From Echinometra lucunter (taxonomy: Eukaryota; Echinodermata; Echinoidea; Camarodonta; Echinometridae): a DNA stretch of 64,000 nt. This document shows positions 35,136-47,756 of this stretch, one piece after another; position 1 is the first letter of the stretch; the number at the start of each line of letters is the position of its first letter. Below the pieces are notes generated by a model. The model was not told the origin of the DNA, ran no database searches, and saw only the letters and a program-made list of their open reading frames with translations. A program made the translations under genes and the position numbers. The stretch is from assembly GCA_029962745.1 (NCBI GenBank), contig CM057154.1, positions 19,968,857 through 20,032,856 of the forward strand, in the 5' to 3' direction.

Positions 35136-35836
35136 GATGAATAAGATAAATGCAAACTGTAACTGAAAGAGTGACAGAACTTTTGATACCTCAAAGTAAG
35201 CTATAATTAATACAATGTATGACCTGTTCACTGCTTTCTGTGCTGCGAAGTTTGCAAAAATATAAACGAATTCTCAAAAGCCACATTTAAGTTTTACTTA
35301 TAATTCGTTTTTTATTGGGCTTAACACGTGCCCTAAGGGAACTTATGTAAATTATATTGAAAAGAAATTGAAAGGCAAAGACTGCTCTGTTATGCTGACA
35401 CCTTGCATATGACATTGACATTCTTACATAGGAGTAAGTTTCCACCTGCGGGCACAGAAAAGCATTAAAATTTGACCTCGATAACCCGATACCCATGTTT
35501 GTTCACTTCTCCGCCCATCCCATGTTATTCTAGACTGGAGAGCAGGTTCCTTCCATGTAATGTTTACCCTACTTCAGACTATGTTTACAGGATGGCCGTT
35601 TTTGTCTTGTCTTCCTCTTTGGCCATCTCTCTTCCTTCATGGCATCTTTCTTTGGGCTGTTTTTGCCTATTAAGTCTCACATTGGTGTATGTGCCCTCAT
35701 TCCCTTACTTTATTTCATTATTTGCCATCAGTGAAATATTACATCGATGTAATGAAATATTTGATCAGTGACAAGTAATGAAGTATTACAACCTCTCTTC
35801 TCATTCATCTGTGTGTCCAAGTTTGTTTGTGTTTCT
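35136..35836. other. Non-coding DNA upstream of TPST
   Basis: No convincing exon. The open frame at 35472-35771 is hydrophobic, with no domain or splice context. Confidence 0.5.
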
Positions 35837-36000
35837 CTCTCTCTCTCTCTCTTCTCTTCCTCACTCCTCTGTTTCTGTTTCTCTTTCTCTTTCTCTTTCA
35901 CTGCCTTGCCTCTTTCCCTCCCTATTTCTCTTTTTTTCTCCCCATCCCCCTCTTCTTTCTCTTTCTTTCTCCCTCTTCTCTATATTTATCTTTCAGCTCT
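35837..36000. repeat. Pyrimidine (CT-rich) tract
   Basis: Long polypyrimidine stretch beginning with a (CT)n run. It is responsible for several overlapping Ser/Leu/Phe-rich spurious frames. Confidence 0.9.
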
Positions 36001-36134
36001 ATTTCCATCTTGTCCAGCCTGTCACCCTTTCTTTTCTTTAGTTTTCTTTTATGTCAACTCTTTTGATCTGCAACCTTTTCCTGATTTTCACATAACTTAA
36101 CACATTTGTTCTTTTGTTTTTCATCGTCTGCAGG

Positions 36135-37298
36135 TTTCTATAGTGCATTGATTCTGGCCATCATCATCATCATCACATACACAAGACGTCTTTGAGTGGA
36201 CAGCCCATATCATACAATCCTCCTGATTGGTTCTTATGCTTTAAGCCCGCAGCACCAGAGAGCATCAGAGAGCATCAGGGCAATATCCTACTGACGATCT
36301 CTGTGCCAATAAATCCCACACTGCGATCAACTTCCCCCTGCTCTCCGACACGCTTAACACTGTGAGAAAAGAAAATTAGAAAGAAATCTTCCAGCTGTTC
36401 ATTTAGCCCCAATGCAAGGAGTCGGAAATGCGATCCTACCCTTGAGAGGGGATTGGCGAACGTCGTGTGGCCTCCATGCTGGGGTATGAGTTGCTACGAC
36501 ACGAGGCAGAGAAAGGTTTCACACAGCCAGTAAAGGTCAGGGCTTTTCCGCTATCAACAACTGCGGAGATGAGACTGAGATGAGATAAGACGAGACGGCA
36601 CATTTTTGATCTGGCAGAAAAAAAAGTGGTACGCACCATAAAAGATTGCCCCCATTGATGATGAGGTCGGGTAATGTTGAGCCGCCTGCATTAGATTGAT
36701 TGAATATATCATCTGCGGCAGGAAATAGATGTGCTTCAGAATTTCTGGAGGAACTCCTCAGTGTGGCTGCAGGCTGTGTCAATAATCTTGTTAAAATATA
36801 TTAATAGATTGAATTGGCAGAGGAAAAAAAAAATCATAGAAAGTTATTGAAAATTCCTTGTGATCGTGAAAATTTGATTACCTTTTCCAGATTTGTACTT
36901 TGAGCCTTGAAAGTGATACAGAATTTTAATGAAAGATTGTTTTTCCCCTCGAGTGGGAAATGAGAATTTTATGGAAATTTTGCCCTGGAAATTTCAGTAG
37001 ATCTCAGTAAGATTATTTGGATAAAAGTGAGGTAAAGAAATCTGCCTTTGTTGGATTATTACAAGGAGGATTACCACTCTCAGCTGGGGAGGATTCATCA
37101 AGTTTATCATCAAAGCGTTGGTGTGGTAAAGCGATCAAACCTGGCCGTCTGTATGCGGAGATAGATTAGGAGCTACTAAATGGGTTTCTGTCTACATTTT
37201 TTTAGAAGTGGGAAATATTTAGATGCTGTAGTGGAGCAACAGTTGCTGTTGCCAATTTGATGTATAGTCCTCATCTAGTACGATTCATCAGTGTCACA
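36135..37298 (+). other. Candidate TPST 5' region (UTR exon and/or intron)
   Basis: A good acceptor, TTCATCGTCTGCAG, ends at about 36134 and another, ATTTTTTTAG, at about 37204. From 36135 to about 36780 the sequence is less AT-rich and lacks transposons. This is where a 5' UTR exon of TPST could lie, but no start codon in a useful frame connects to it. No TATA box or CpG cluster is clear enough to call a promoter. Confidence 0.3.
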
Positions 37299-38113
37299 AT
37301 GGCGCGATCCACAAAAGTACGCACAGTGGTAACTGTGTTTGTCACGGCAACCATCACATACATGTTGATGCATTCAAACTGTGGGGATAAGACAGAGAAT
37401 GTCCGAATGGTGCCCGTAGAACCCCATGTTCTCTATGATGATGCAAACAACGAATATACCTACCACCGGGAAATGCCTCTTATATTCATAGGTGGAATGC
37501 CGCGAAGCGGCACGACTCTCATGCGTGCAATGTTAGATGCCCACGAGGATGTGCGGTGCGGGGAAGAGACCCGCGTCATACCACGGATACTGAGCATGAG
37601 AGCTCAGTGGATACGCTCTTCCAAAGAACATGCGAGACTGCTTGAAGCAGGACTCACAGACAGTGTCGTTGACGACGCTATATCTGCTTTCATGCTCGAA
37701 ATCATTGCCAAGCATGGGGATCCAGCCCCTCGGTTATGCAATAAAGACCCCTTTGTCCTCAAATCTATGTTATACCTTCATAAAGTATTTCCAAATGGTA
37801 AATATCTCCTCATGATTCGGGACGGGCGAGCCACAGTGCATTCCATAATCTCACGGAAAGTGACGATAACAGGATTTGACATTACAAACTATCGGGACTG
37901 CCTGAAGAAATGGAACCAGGCTGTTGAGAGTATGTATGACCAGTGCCTGAGGGTAGGGAAGCAGTACTGCCTACCGGTCTTCTATGAGCAACTAGTCCTC
38001 CACCCGAAGGAATGGATGGAGAAGATACTGACATTCCTGGATCTACCCTGGGATGATTCGGTTATGCATCATGAGGAGCATATAGGAAAACCTGGTGGCA
38101 TCTCGTTGTCAAG
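37299..38113 (+). CDS. TPST: Tyrosylprotein sulfotransferase, catalytic exon
   Basis: Golgi type II membrane enzyme that transfers sulfate from PAPS to tyrosines of secreted and membrane proteins. I chose the ATG at 37299 (CACAATGG context, residue 1). An in-frame ATG at 37257 would add 14 residues. Visible features: short basic N-terminus, one membrane anchor (about residues 8-25), stem, then PLIFIGG with the 5'-PAPS loop RSGTT (69-73); [10 protein letters not shown] (87-96), whose first Glu matches the catalytic base of human TPST2; [14 protein letters not shown] (174-187), the 3'-phosphate-binding region; and conserved cysteine pairs C87/C147 and C216/C224 at the family's spacing. The exon ends after SLS plus two bases, at donor AAG/GTAACT. 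This is the animal TPST1/2 family, beyond reasonable doubt. Reading into the intron meets TAA at 38115. Confidence 0.97.
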
Positions 38114-40060
38114 GTAACTGGTTACTTCTATTGTTTAAGGGAAGAGGGAGGATGGAATGCATGAGGGTGATGTCTTTGTTTCTAAGGTATGCAGTGGTGT
38201 CTGTTGTGCTTTGTGGAGCACATAGAAAAATCTTATGGCATCTCGTCGTCAAGGTAACAGAATGCTTTTATGGTTTCGTAAGAAGGAAAATGAAAGGGTT
38301 GATGATGTTTCTGTGTATCAAGAAGAAACACCACCAACCCTTTGTGGCATCTCATTGTCAAGGAAACTCAATGTTTTCCTGATTCAAGGAAGCAAGAGGA
38401 TAAAGGGATAGGGGTAGTGCAATGCGTTCTGATGAGCACATTAACAAACCTAATGGTATCGTGGTAAGAGGATGGTTTCATTGATTATTCAAGGAAAAAG
38501 TATAAAAGCTGTGGGGATGGTGTTTCTGTATTTTGAGGAACACACTGGTTCATCTAATGGCATTTTGTTGTTACAATAACAGAATGCTTTCGTTATTCAT
38601 TTGAATAGAGGGAGGTTGGAAGAGGTTGGGTGTTTTTGAGGAGCACAGTTTAAAACTCATGGGCATCTTGTTGTCAAGGCAGCAGCATACTTTCATTATA
38701 AAATAAAGGGAGGATGAAGGGCATAGGATACTCCAGGACTTATCTTATTGTGGACCTGGAAATACAAAAGATTTTCATTCTTTATTCAAAGCAATAAGGA
38801 AGGAAGGAAGGGCTGGGACCATGTTTCTTTGTTTAGAGAAGCACTTTATGGGACTTTGTGGCATCTCATTGTCATGGTAACAGGATGCTTTCATTATTCA
38901 GGAGGATAGAAAACTGCAAGAATAGGGATATTTATTTTTTGTATGGAGGATTGCGTGAGGATATCTTGTGAGGACCTTGTTGTCCAGGTAGCGAGATGCT
39001 TTCACTCATAATTTAAGAGGAAAGAGATGGGTTAGAAGAGTTAGGGGAAATGCGTATGTGCTTCAAGGAGCATCCTTAGGAATCATCAAGGCATTTAGTT
39101 GTAAGGGTAAAAGGATTTACTCACTAATTATTCAATAGAAGAGATGCAGGATGAGAGGGATGGGACTGGTGTTTCTGTGTTTTAAGGAGCAAATTGGAAA
39201 ATCATGCATTGGCTGTCAAGGTAAGATGTGGCTATCACTTATTATTCATGGGATAAGGGCCCTATTTCACAAAACTTGCTATCAATAACAAGTTGCAATA
39301 ACTGTTACAAGCTACTGAAATCCATGTATCTGATTGGCTGAGAGCAAATTTGTGATAGAAACGTGGCAGTTGTTACTGATAACGAGTTTTATGAAATGGG
39401 GCCCCCCACAGATGGTGAATGGAAGGGGTAAAGACTGGTTTTCACAGCCACGTGAACGATTAGCAAAGGATGCAAATGTTGACAAAATGGCATTGTCCAG
39501 CATTTGTATTCTAGGCTCCAAAAGTTTGCCAAGCATTCCCGGGGGTTGGGAAGCATTGTCAGTTACTTGTTCACATTTCAGTGGAAGTTTCTAAAGAGTT
39601 TTGACATTTCTCATGAACATTTCCAGTATTCAGCAAACTAAAAATGAAGTATTGATGATGCCTCCGAACCCTGTGTGTGTTTGGTGAACTTTTGGAACCT
39701 AAAACTACAAATGTTCGACTTTGCCATGTTTTCTACTTTCGCATCCTTTCCGAATTGATTTGTGTGCTATTTATAACTGGCTTTAAGGTGTACCTTTTGA
39801 GGATCACCTTAGGAAACTTTGTAGCATCTTGTCAAGGTTACGGGATGCTTTCTTTCAATATCCAAGATTAAAGTGGTTGGTTAGAAAGGTCAGGGGTATT
39901 GTCTGCATGCTTTAAGGACCACATTGGGTAATCATGAGGCATTGGGTTATCATGTTATGAAGAGAATTCATTCACTAATTGGTCATTAGAAGAGAGACAG
40001 GATTTAAGGAATGGGAGTGGTGTTTTGTTTTTCAAGGAGCACGTTTAGAAACCAGGAGCC
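38068..40060 (+). repeat. Degenerate ~130-bp tandem array seeded by the TPST exon end and splice donor
   Basis: Unit 1 is the last ~45 bp of the TPST catalytic exon plus the first ~85 bp of intron. Its core, a GAGCA word then TGGCATCTCGTTGTCAAG/GTAAC, recurs in diverged form near 38236, 38345, 38452, 38558, 38661, 38859, 38970, 39089, 39209, 39820, 39937 and 40035. Each core is usually followed by 'atgctttcattattca', a purine-rich stretch and 'gtgtttctgtgttttaag'. A GT remains at the position homologous to the real donor in about seven intronic units, for example 38254 (AAG/GTAACA) and 39221 (AAG/GTAAGA). A MITE (39257-39403) and unrelated DNA interrupt the array between 39240 and 39790. Confidence 0.85.
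39257..39403. mobile_element. Foldback MITE with GGGCCC ends (second copy)
   Basis: Ends GGGCCCTATTTCACAAAAC and ATGAAATGGGGCCC, same family as 709-855. It lies within the tandem array of the TPST intron. Confidence 0.75.
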
Positions 40061-41743
40061 ACATTCAGTTTAATGCACAGAATAAGCGAGCACTTTACTT
40101 AGCATTTTACTTGGCTAATCAGCAAAATGGCTTATTAAACTCATATTCAGATCACATCAAAGCATTTAACTTTTATAATGAGCCAAATTTAAGGCAAAAT
40201 ACTTCCTTATAGTCTCTTTGACATTATAAGGTCCATCCCAAAATTGTGTTATATTGAATTTACATTTTAAAAATGTATAATATGAAAACTACATGATTGG
40301 CCAATCAAGGCTTCCAATATGATTGACTTTAGGTCAGGTAGGAACTGTCTTAGACTGAAGGTAAAATACTAAGCCAAAACATGTAAGAGCATGCTGATGT
40401 TGGCTAAGTAATTTACTTAAGCAACAACAACAACAACAACAAAATAAGCAAAATACTTCAAGAATCTGATTTAAGTATCTGTCCGAGGTGAGGTCTCAAG
40501 AATATGTTCCAAATAATGTATTTCATATACACCTATATACTAAGTACAGGTAAGACATCATTGATCATTCACAAGACATGCTATATCTGTGTCTTGAATA
40601 TACCAGTGTCTTGGAGCAAATATTCTATCATAAAAGTTATATAATAAGTTATATTTTAAAAATTGCTTAATTTACGAATCTGACATGTATCCTGATTATA
40701 CTTCTATAATTTGAGTACCTAGTTCTCACAAGAATTTTCTGAAATATTTTCCTTGGCAATAAATCCCATGTCGGCTTGATAAATCAATGTCTTTTATGAA
40801 GTGAAGAAGAAGGACATTGCCCGTTCAAGTGTACAGATATAAATAAACCAGCTTGTACACCATTTAACATTGTCTGAAAGTAGGGTAAGGGGATGCCATT
40901 TGAAGCAGAAATTCAATTTGTACTTGTGTCACGTTTGATCTGCAAGACATTTCGCAGATGAATCCATATATTGCAATTCAGTTATACCTATCAGATTACA
41001 CTAATGATATCACAGTCTTCAAGTATGATATGGCATTTGAAATGATGAGAGTTCCATGAAAACCATAAGCAGATAGTTTTTTTTTTCATGTGATGCTTTT
41101 AAACACAAAGAATTACTACTTGTTTTTTTTGCTATGTAGTACTTTGTTAGTGAATATTTCTACTGAGAGCCAAGATTGTGTCCACTCATATTCTACCATC
41201 AAAATTTGATGAGCGGGAAAAAAGAATTAGTGACTTCTATTTTTGTCAAAATTGTCTCAGTATTATTATTCACTTCTAAAATTTGAAAAGGCTTCTAAGA
41301 TTACCTAATGTAAGATTTGATGGATATGTAATTCTAAAAGAGATTATGAAAACCGTGAAAAGTGCTATTTATATTCATAGCAAAGACGAGACTTCGAAGA
41401 ACTTCAATCAACCAAATTTTTTTTTCTTTTCTTTTTTTCAAAGGAATATGAGAAACAGTTTCTGCTGTATATGGATTAATTTGGAAAGAAAAGGGTGTCA
41501 AACGTTACTATTTAAAACTTTCTATAATCTTCCCCTGCAGTTTGAATCCACTTTGGATAAACAGAAAGAGAGTGGAAAATGAACAGATTAAAGAAAAATG
41601 ATTATCTGTCATTTTATTCAGGCTTCATCCACACTTGACACAGTAAAATCCCTTTTAATCTGTTGAACTTTGATTGTGGTATTACACGCATTTTCCATAG
41701 ACCCCAGCAAGAGTTATCTCGGACTTAGTATTCAGCAGGTTAA

Positions 41744-42147
41744 CCCATTCATGACAGAGGTCCACATTTTGTGGTTTTGCCTAATATCTTTTGATGCAAA
41801 GCCCTAAAAATCATACCAAATACATGAGCAGAAAGAGCAAAAAATTCTACACAAACTGTGCCCATTTTGGTTGCGTCAATATTCATTGTTTGATGCTGAA
41901 AATTTTTAAAAGAAAATAAGCATTAAAATCCTTAAATTGGCAATGTGATAGAAAGTTTAAAATCACCGTTTTCCCCTGCAAATTGGCAACTTTTTGACTT
42001 CTCATAATTTCTGTCAATTTATATTCATTTCAGATACATGCCGTTTCATAAGCAAAATGTAGCAATAAAATAAAAATGTTGGTGTTGCCAATTTGAAGAA
42101 AAAAAGCTGATCAAATTAGGCTTTAAATAATTCCTGTCACAAATGGG
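41744..42147 (-). mobile_element. TTAA-flanked CCCATTCGTGACAG-family MITE, complete
   Basis: TTAA at 41740-41743 and 42148-42151. Ends CCCATTCATGACAG and CTGTCACAAATGGG, about 404 bp. Inside the TPST intron, antisense to the family reference orientation. Confidence 0.9.
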
Positions 42148-43099
42148 TTAAAAATGCTGTGGTGGATGGCAGGGGGCTGGGGGTGTTTCCTGTAACTTCT
42201 GCCCCCCCCCCCCCCATTCATTTATGCTCTATTCTGCCACATTGGCTTTCAAAGGGATGTAGGGAGCCTTGTATCTAGTTCCCCATCATACTATTATAAT
42301 GAGGAATAAACTGTTCCATAGCAAATTTGCGAAGTTAGACCCCACACTTGGAGTGTCCGCATACATCAACTGGTATATTTCACTAATTGCTTTTATGTTA
42401 GTCGAGAGTATATATTTGAATTCCCAATATCGCTTTAAAGCAGAAATATTTAAAGCTCATCTGATGAATATTTTTTTTTGTATTTGTATTTATTGATTCA
42501 ACCATAAAAACACATGAAATTAAAATGGTAATGTACAATAGATGATGAAATTAAATTATGGTTTGGGACACCAAAAAGCAAAATGCTTGTACATCGGTAT
42601 CCCAGTAAATGAAAAAGACAAGAAATAACTTACATTGAGAACAATTATGGTAACGCATATGATTACGAACAAATACATGACACACCCACACTCACTCATG
42701 AATATATGAATATAGTATAGTAACACTGAATCCTATGGAGCAAAATGTCTTTGATGATATGTACACTTTAAAGAAATGTTTTACTAAAGTTAGTTTCCAT
42801 TTCAGCCTTTACTGCCCCATAGTCAATGGGATTGATATTGCATCGCTCTATGTACATATTACTTTTTAACAGTAACTTTAAACTATAATTCATGGATGTA
42901 TACAACAGACTTTATTGACCAGGTTTGAAAACCAGTCTACCCATAAAGTTTGCTTTGCATCCATTTTTTGTAGCAAAAATCTAAAAATGGATCAGAGGGG
43001 AAATCGATAGAAGCAGCAAATTTTTTGTACTGTTACATATCGCGATGAAGCATGGTTGGCGTGAAAAGGGGGGCATGCTGTATTTTATCAGCACTCATC

Positions 43100-43905
43100 A
43101 GAATGTTTGCTATCCATTAGGGAGAGTGATGAGAGAAGGAGGGAATGACAGATGAAGAGAGAGATGGATAGGGTGGGTGAGGTAGGAGTAAGCAAGAGAG
43201 AGAAAGGGTGGAGAGGGAGAGAGAGAAAAGGAAAAGGGAGGGAGAGATGGAGAGAGGAAAAAGGAAAAAGGAGAGAGAAAGAGAGAGAGATGGATAGGGT
43301 GGGTGAGGTAGGAGGAAGCAAGAGAGAAAGGGTGGGAGGGAGGGAGAGGGAAAAGGGAGGGAGAGATGGAGAGAGGAAAAAGGAGAGAGAAAGAGAGGAA
43401 AAGAAACCATTTGAAATGAGAGGGGAGGGCGAGGTCAGAATGAGAGGGGGAGACAGAGAGGAAGAGAAACTGAAATAACAGAAAGAGAGAGAGAGAGAGG
43501 GGAGAGAAAAGGAAGGGGAGGGTGGGAGAGAAGGAGAGAGAGGAAAAGAAACTTTGAAAGAAGAGAAGGAGAGGGGGAAGAAAATGAAGAGGAATGGTGA
43601 AATATAATCTCAGGGGGATTACATCAAAGGGGGGGGGGAGGAATGGAGGAAAGAAAGAGAAAAGTAAAATAAGCTACAGAAATGATTTTGATATAGAGAT
43701 AAAGAGGGATGAAGAAGGGGGGGGGGAGAGAGGGGAGGTTCATACAGCCAGGTGGGAGGGAGGGAATCATTTTGAAAAAAAATAGGAGGGAGGAGAAAGA
43801 ATGGAAAGGAAAGGATTTGATTGGAAATTGGAGGGGAAGCTCTGTGGGAAAGGATGAGTAAGAAATGAATAAAAAGATAAAGATAAATTATAAAGAGAAA
43901 GAAAA
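43100..43905. repeat. Long purine (GA-rich) tract
   Basis: About 800 bp almost free of pyrimidines on the plus strand, with internal ~130-bp near-repeats around 'gatagggtgggtgaggtagga' (43165 and 43293). Spurious Arg/Glu-Lys-rich and Ser/Leu-rich frames come from this. Followed by an AAAGATAA-rich stretch. Confidence 0.9.
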
Positions 43906-44199
43906 AGAGAAATAAAAAGATAATAATAATGATAATTAAACATAGGATTTCCATAGCATCTTTTCCATTTTGATTAAATGTTTAAGGCACTTTTTAAAAA
44001 AAGTACAGATATAACAAAGAATGTTTAACCACATCACAACAAAGAAAAGAAAATGTCTGTCTTCAAAACCTAGTATCTGCTAGTGAACAAATGTGATTTA
44101 AAGTTGCCCTTAGATAAAGATAAATAAAGATAAATAAAAAGATAAATAAACTGAAGACTTCATATCGGTAGAAAATGGAAGAGACAGAGTATGCAATAC

Positions 44200-44520
44200 A
44201 GAAGAAAGAATAGGAAGGAAGGACATTAAAAGAGCGAAGAGAAAGGGAATGGAGAAAGAAAAGTATTAAATCTTCTAAAGAATGTGATCAGGGAGGATAA
44301 TGAATGAAGTGGGGATGATAGGGTGGGCGATAGACTGAGAGAGAGAAAGATAGAAAGAGAGAGGGAGAGAGAGAGATAAAGAGCAGTAGAAAGAAAAAGA
44401 GATAGGGAAATAAAGAATACAGAATGAGTGGGATTGATAGGGCAGGCAATAGACTGAGAGAGAGAGATGGAAAGAGAAAGGGAGAGAGAGATAGGGAAAT
44501 AAGGAGAATACAGAGTAAAA
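44200..44520. repeat. Second purine tract in the TPST intron
   Basis: GAGAGA/GAAAGA-rich, with two near-copies of 'gatagggcaggcaatagactgag' type sequence about 110 bp apart (near 44326 and 44435). Confidence 0.85.
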
Positions 44521-44933
44521 AGGGGAGGAGAAAAGCTTATTTTTTTCCTTTTGGGTGATGATGGAAATGCTTGATTCACTTGAATGCTGTTGAAAGAAAC
44601 AGGGAGTAAGGAATCCTAGATTAGATATGTTACTGCTGACAAATGAGTATCATCTTTTGCATTCATCATGGAACCAATTTATTGAATGCCTAAATATTTC
44701 AGACTTTCCCTCTTCATCAGAACTTGATATTTTGAATGTCAACAAGGGGGAATTCTCAGAAACAAGGGGAAATAGATCCAATTTCAAATAAACATTCATT
44801 TTATTTCTTTGAATTGGTAGGATTTAATAAACACTGAACAACCACACTCCCACAATTTGATGAACATGAATTTCCTGATGTGTTCCTGCCACCCTCCTCC
44901 CCCCCCCCCCAAGCCTGTAATATAGCAGATATA

Positions 44934-45112
44934 GGGTTCTTACATGCTTCTACATTTTATACTTCTGTGAGAATATTCAGAGTTTTTTTTTTTCATTGAT
45001 GTAATCCACCCAAGGGCAATAGGGTTCCTATGTGCTTCTAAATTGACTTCTGTTGGATGTACAGAACTTTTTTTCATTGATTTAATCAACCCAAGGGCAA
45101 TGTTTTTATAAT
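44934..45112 (+). repeat. Two-copy ~90-bp direct repeat
   Basis: 'gggttcttacatgcttcta' to 'acccaagggcaat' occurs twice in a row (from about 44934 and 45025), with T-run length and point differences. Confidence 0.75.
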
Positions 45113-47308
45113 ACATATTGTGAGAAATAGCAGGAAGGAACAAGCATATATCAGTCGTAGTCAGAACAAGTATACGTTTTCTAGAAGGCATCCCTCATAG
45201 TCAAAAATCCAATCAAATATTTGATTTATCAACAAGATTAGCATGAGTCCTCTCCGGGACAGAATTTTCAAGTTATTCTTGGAAACGTATCACGATGTTC
45301 TTGGGAGTGATGATCAAAATTGGGGCTAGCTAATTCTGCAAATTGGGCTTGGTGTCAGAAATCTCACCAATGTTCCCTGCGGAAACATGAATGAAGGATT
45401 GCGTCGACGCTCTCGGCCGTTCAGGATCATTTAGCTTTTTTAAATGCGTTGTAGCGGTAACTTGTTTTGGTTGATGAGAATGGCATGTAGTAAATAGGAG
45501 TGTCGCCTGAGCGGGGACGAGAAAAAAAAAAACCATACATGACTACACGAATGATTTCATGGATGATTCCATGGATGAGAGGGTGTGAAGCGAAGATGAA
45601 GAAATTTTAATAATGGCATGAATCCTTCTTCTTTGGTTTGAAGAAGCAGATGAGAAAAAAAAAGTCTCATTCAGTTGGGTAGGATTTCCTGTTTAATAAA
45701 GAGCTGCTGTTCGTGATTTCTAAATTAGACCTCATTTGAAAGTTTTTAATGTTTCTGGATGATTTCTGTATTTTTCTTTCTTCTTTGTTATTTCTCTCTT
45801 CCCTCTTCCCTCTTCTCTTTCTCATGTGCTCTTGATGAGATTATTGTATCTTTTTTCAAAAAAAATTTTATTTGCATTTATGATCTTTCTCTCTTTTTCT
45901 ATTCATCTCTCATCCACCATCTCTTTGAGATTTTCTTGACGTCTCTGTCAAAAATGAGGTAGAGATCAAATAGCATGCAGCCATGAATGAAGCGGCTATA
46001 AGCTTGTCAATTTTCACGAGGTTGAATAAAGGTCATGGATGATTTTTTTTACATCATCATAATGGTGATTGCGATTTATCTTTGCTTGAGAGGATAGCAG
46101 AACAAGGTGCCGCATGCACCTGTAACAGTAATGGTCATCTGATGGAGTTATTTGATGAATCTTCGATTATTTGATGAATCTTATTGCCCATTTATTTTTT
46201 CAAGTTGATGGTCAGATTTGTGTTTGTCATGAATTTTGTTGTTGTTTTGTTGTTGTTGTTGTTGTACAATACTGGTATCAGAATTAGTAATAGAAGTAGT
46301 ATTTGCATTCATCTGAGTAGCAGGAGCAGCTTTTGAGTCATAGTGTTCATAGTTGATATTGTTGTAGGAAAAGCAGTTTCAGCAAAAGAATTCATCAGGA
46401 GTTGAAGATTTGAATTTTTCCCTTTTTTTTTTCGTCAAATATCATGTTGCCTGCTGGACACCATGTTGATATCAGTTCTGATTCTTTAGCTGCTATTGTG
46501 ACTCTTGGCAGGTGATATTGAAATGTACCTTTGTAAATGAAACCAGAAGTGCATTAACTCGTATTAGGGGGCAAAAAACAAAAATGAAAACAATGCAGAG
46601 GGAAAGGGTTTTCTTTTTAGCCTCGAGGCAGAATGGTGTGGACCGATCAAATCCTTATAAAGTTAGTGCAAAATATAACGTCATGAGTTTGCCTGCACAA
46701 CTTTTCACAAACTCTCTTCTTTTTTTTTTTAGTTCCGACTATTATTGATGTGTTAATCATGTGCATCTCATTATCTTAAATGGTGGGATAAAAAAAAGGG
46801 GAGGGGGGTTGTCCCTGGATTTTTGAGTGAGCCTTTAAATCCCTTCTGGCTTCATACTGATGATGATTTACAAGCCCCAAATGTAGTCAATATTGAGCAG
46901 TAGATCAGGGTTTGACACACTCATGGTTAATTTTATTTGATGTTCAACCTTTAGCTTTTCATGCTTGTCCAACAGAAAAAAAAATACAATAAAAAGAAGT
47001 GGTCCTGTGAATTTGCAGGCATCATTAATCTCCTTGTGAGACATGAACCAGCTCAGGGATTAGAAGGTAGACCATGTTAAAAGCTAGGCCACCTGGTTTT
47101 GAATCAGAAACCAAATTTTTTCAGCAAATCTTCAAAGAAGGAAAATGGAAGGAACATTGATATGCAATTTTTCACACTGTACTTCTATGTGTATGCTAAA
47201 AGGACTGTCAACAATGTGAACTGATATCGGTAGATAACATTTTGCATTCTTATTTCTAGTACTGAAATTCAAAGTCAACTTTATTTTCTTGCTCTTCTTA
47301 TTTTGCAG

Positions 47309-47756
47309 AAAAGAGAAGTCCACAGACCAAGTAATTAAACCAGTCAACCTTGAAGCACTAAGCAAATGGGTCGGTCACATACCTCCTGACGTCATCACTG
47401 ACATGCCCAACCTAGCACCTATGCTAGCCCGTCTCGGCTACGACCCCTATGCCCGCCAACCCAGGTACGGCGACCCTGACCGGTTCGTCCTCGACAACGA
47501 GGAAAAAATCGCCAACAACGCGGCGGGATTCAACGAAAATCTTCGAAAAGTTTTCCGTGAGAAAGACATCGACCAACAAATAGAAGGGCCAGGGGACGCG
47601 AGGCCCGATCAGCAAGCGCAACCAGTAGATAATCAAAACAGAGGCCCCCCAGACCAATTTGCTAGACCACCACCTGTTGACAGGAGAGATCCGAGGCAAT
47701 ATGCAAGGGATAGGAGGAACAGAAGAAGAGATGGTCCATATCCTGTACCGGCATGA
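47309..47756 (+). CDS. TPST: Tyrosylprotein sulfotransferase, C-terminal coding exon
   Basis: Completes the split arginine codon of the upstream exon, then reads [13 protein letters not shown] and [14 protein letters not shown], the conserved TPST C-terminal segment. It continues with [11 protein letters not shown] and a 'YGDPD' turn, and stops at TGA (47754-47756). The predicted protein is about 420 residues from the ATG at 37299, against about 370-377 in human TPST1/2. The excess is a low-complexity tail of roughly 60 residues after the conserved core, rich in Pro, Gln, Asp and Arg ([14 protein letters not shown] at the end), lying in the Golgi lumen if the topology holds. The exon is clearly GC-richer than its surroundings. 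Acceptor TTTTGCAG ends at 47308. Confidence 0.95.

Larger units (their letters stand above)
38114..47308 (+). other. TPST: TPST intron (9.2 kb)
   Basis: Donor GTAACT at 38114 and acceptor TTATTTTGCAG ending at 47308. Joining the exons restores the family sequence across the junction ([17 protein letters not shown]), and vertebrate TPSTs have the same SLS-K...[10 protein letters not shown] stretch. Besides the items listed separately, 40070-41740, 42160-43090 and 45200-47300 hold no exon I can support, only short simple repeats such as (CAA)n near 40423 and (TTG)n near 46240. Confidence 0.9.

Noticed and set aside
37533..37815. Minus-strand and +1 frames inside the TPST exon
   Set aside because: Shadows of the real sulfotransferase frame.
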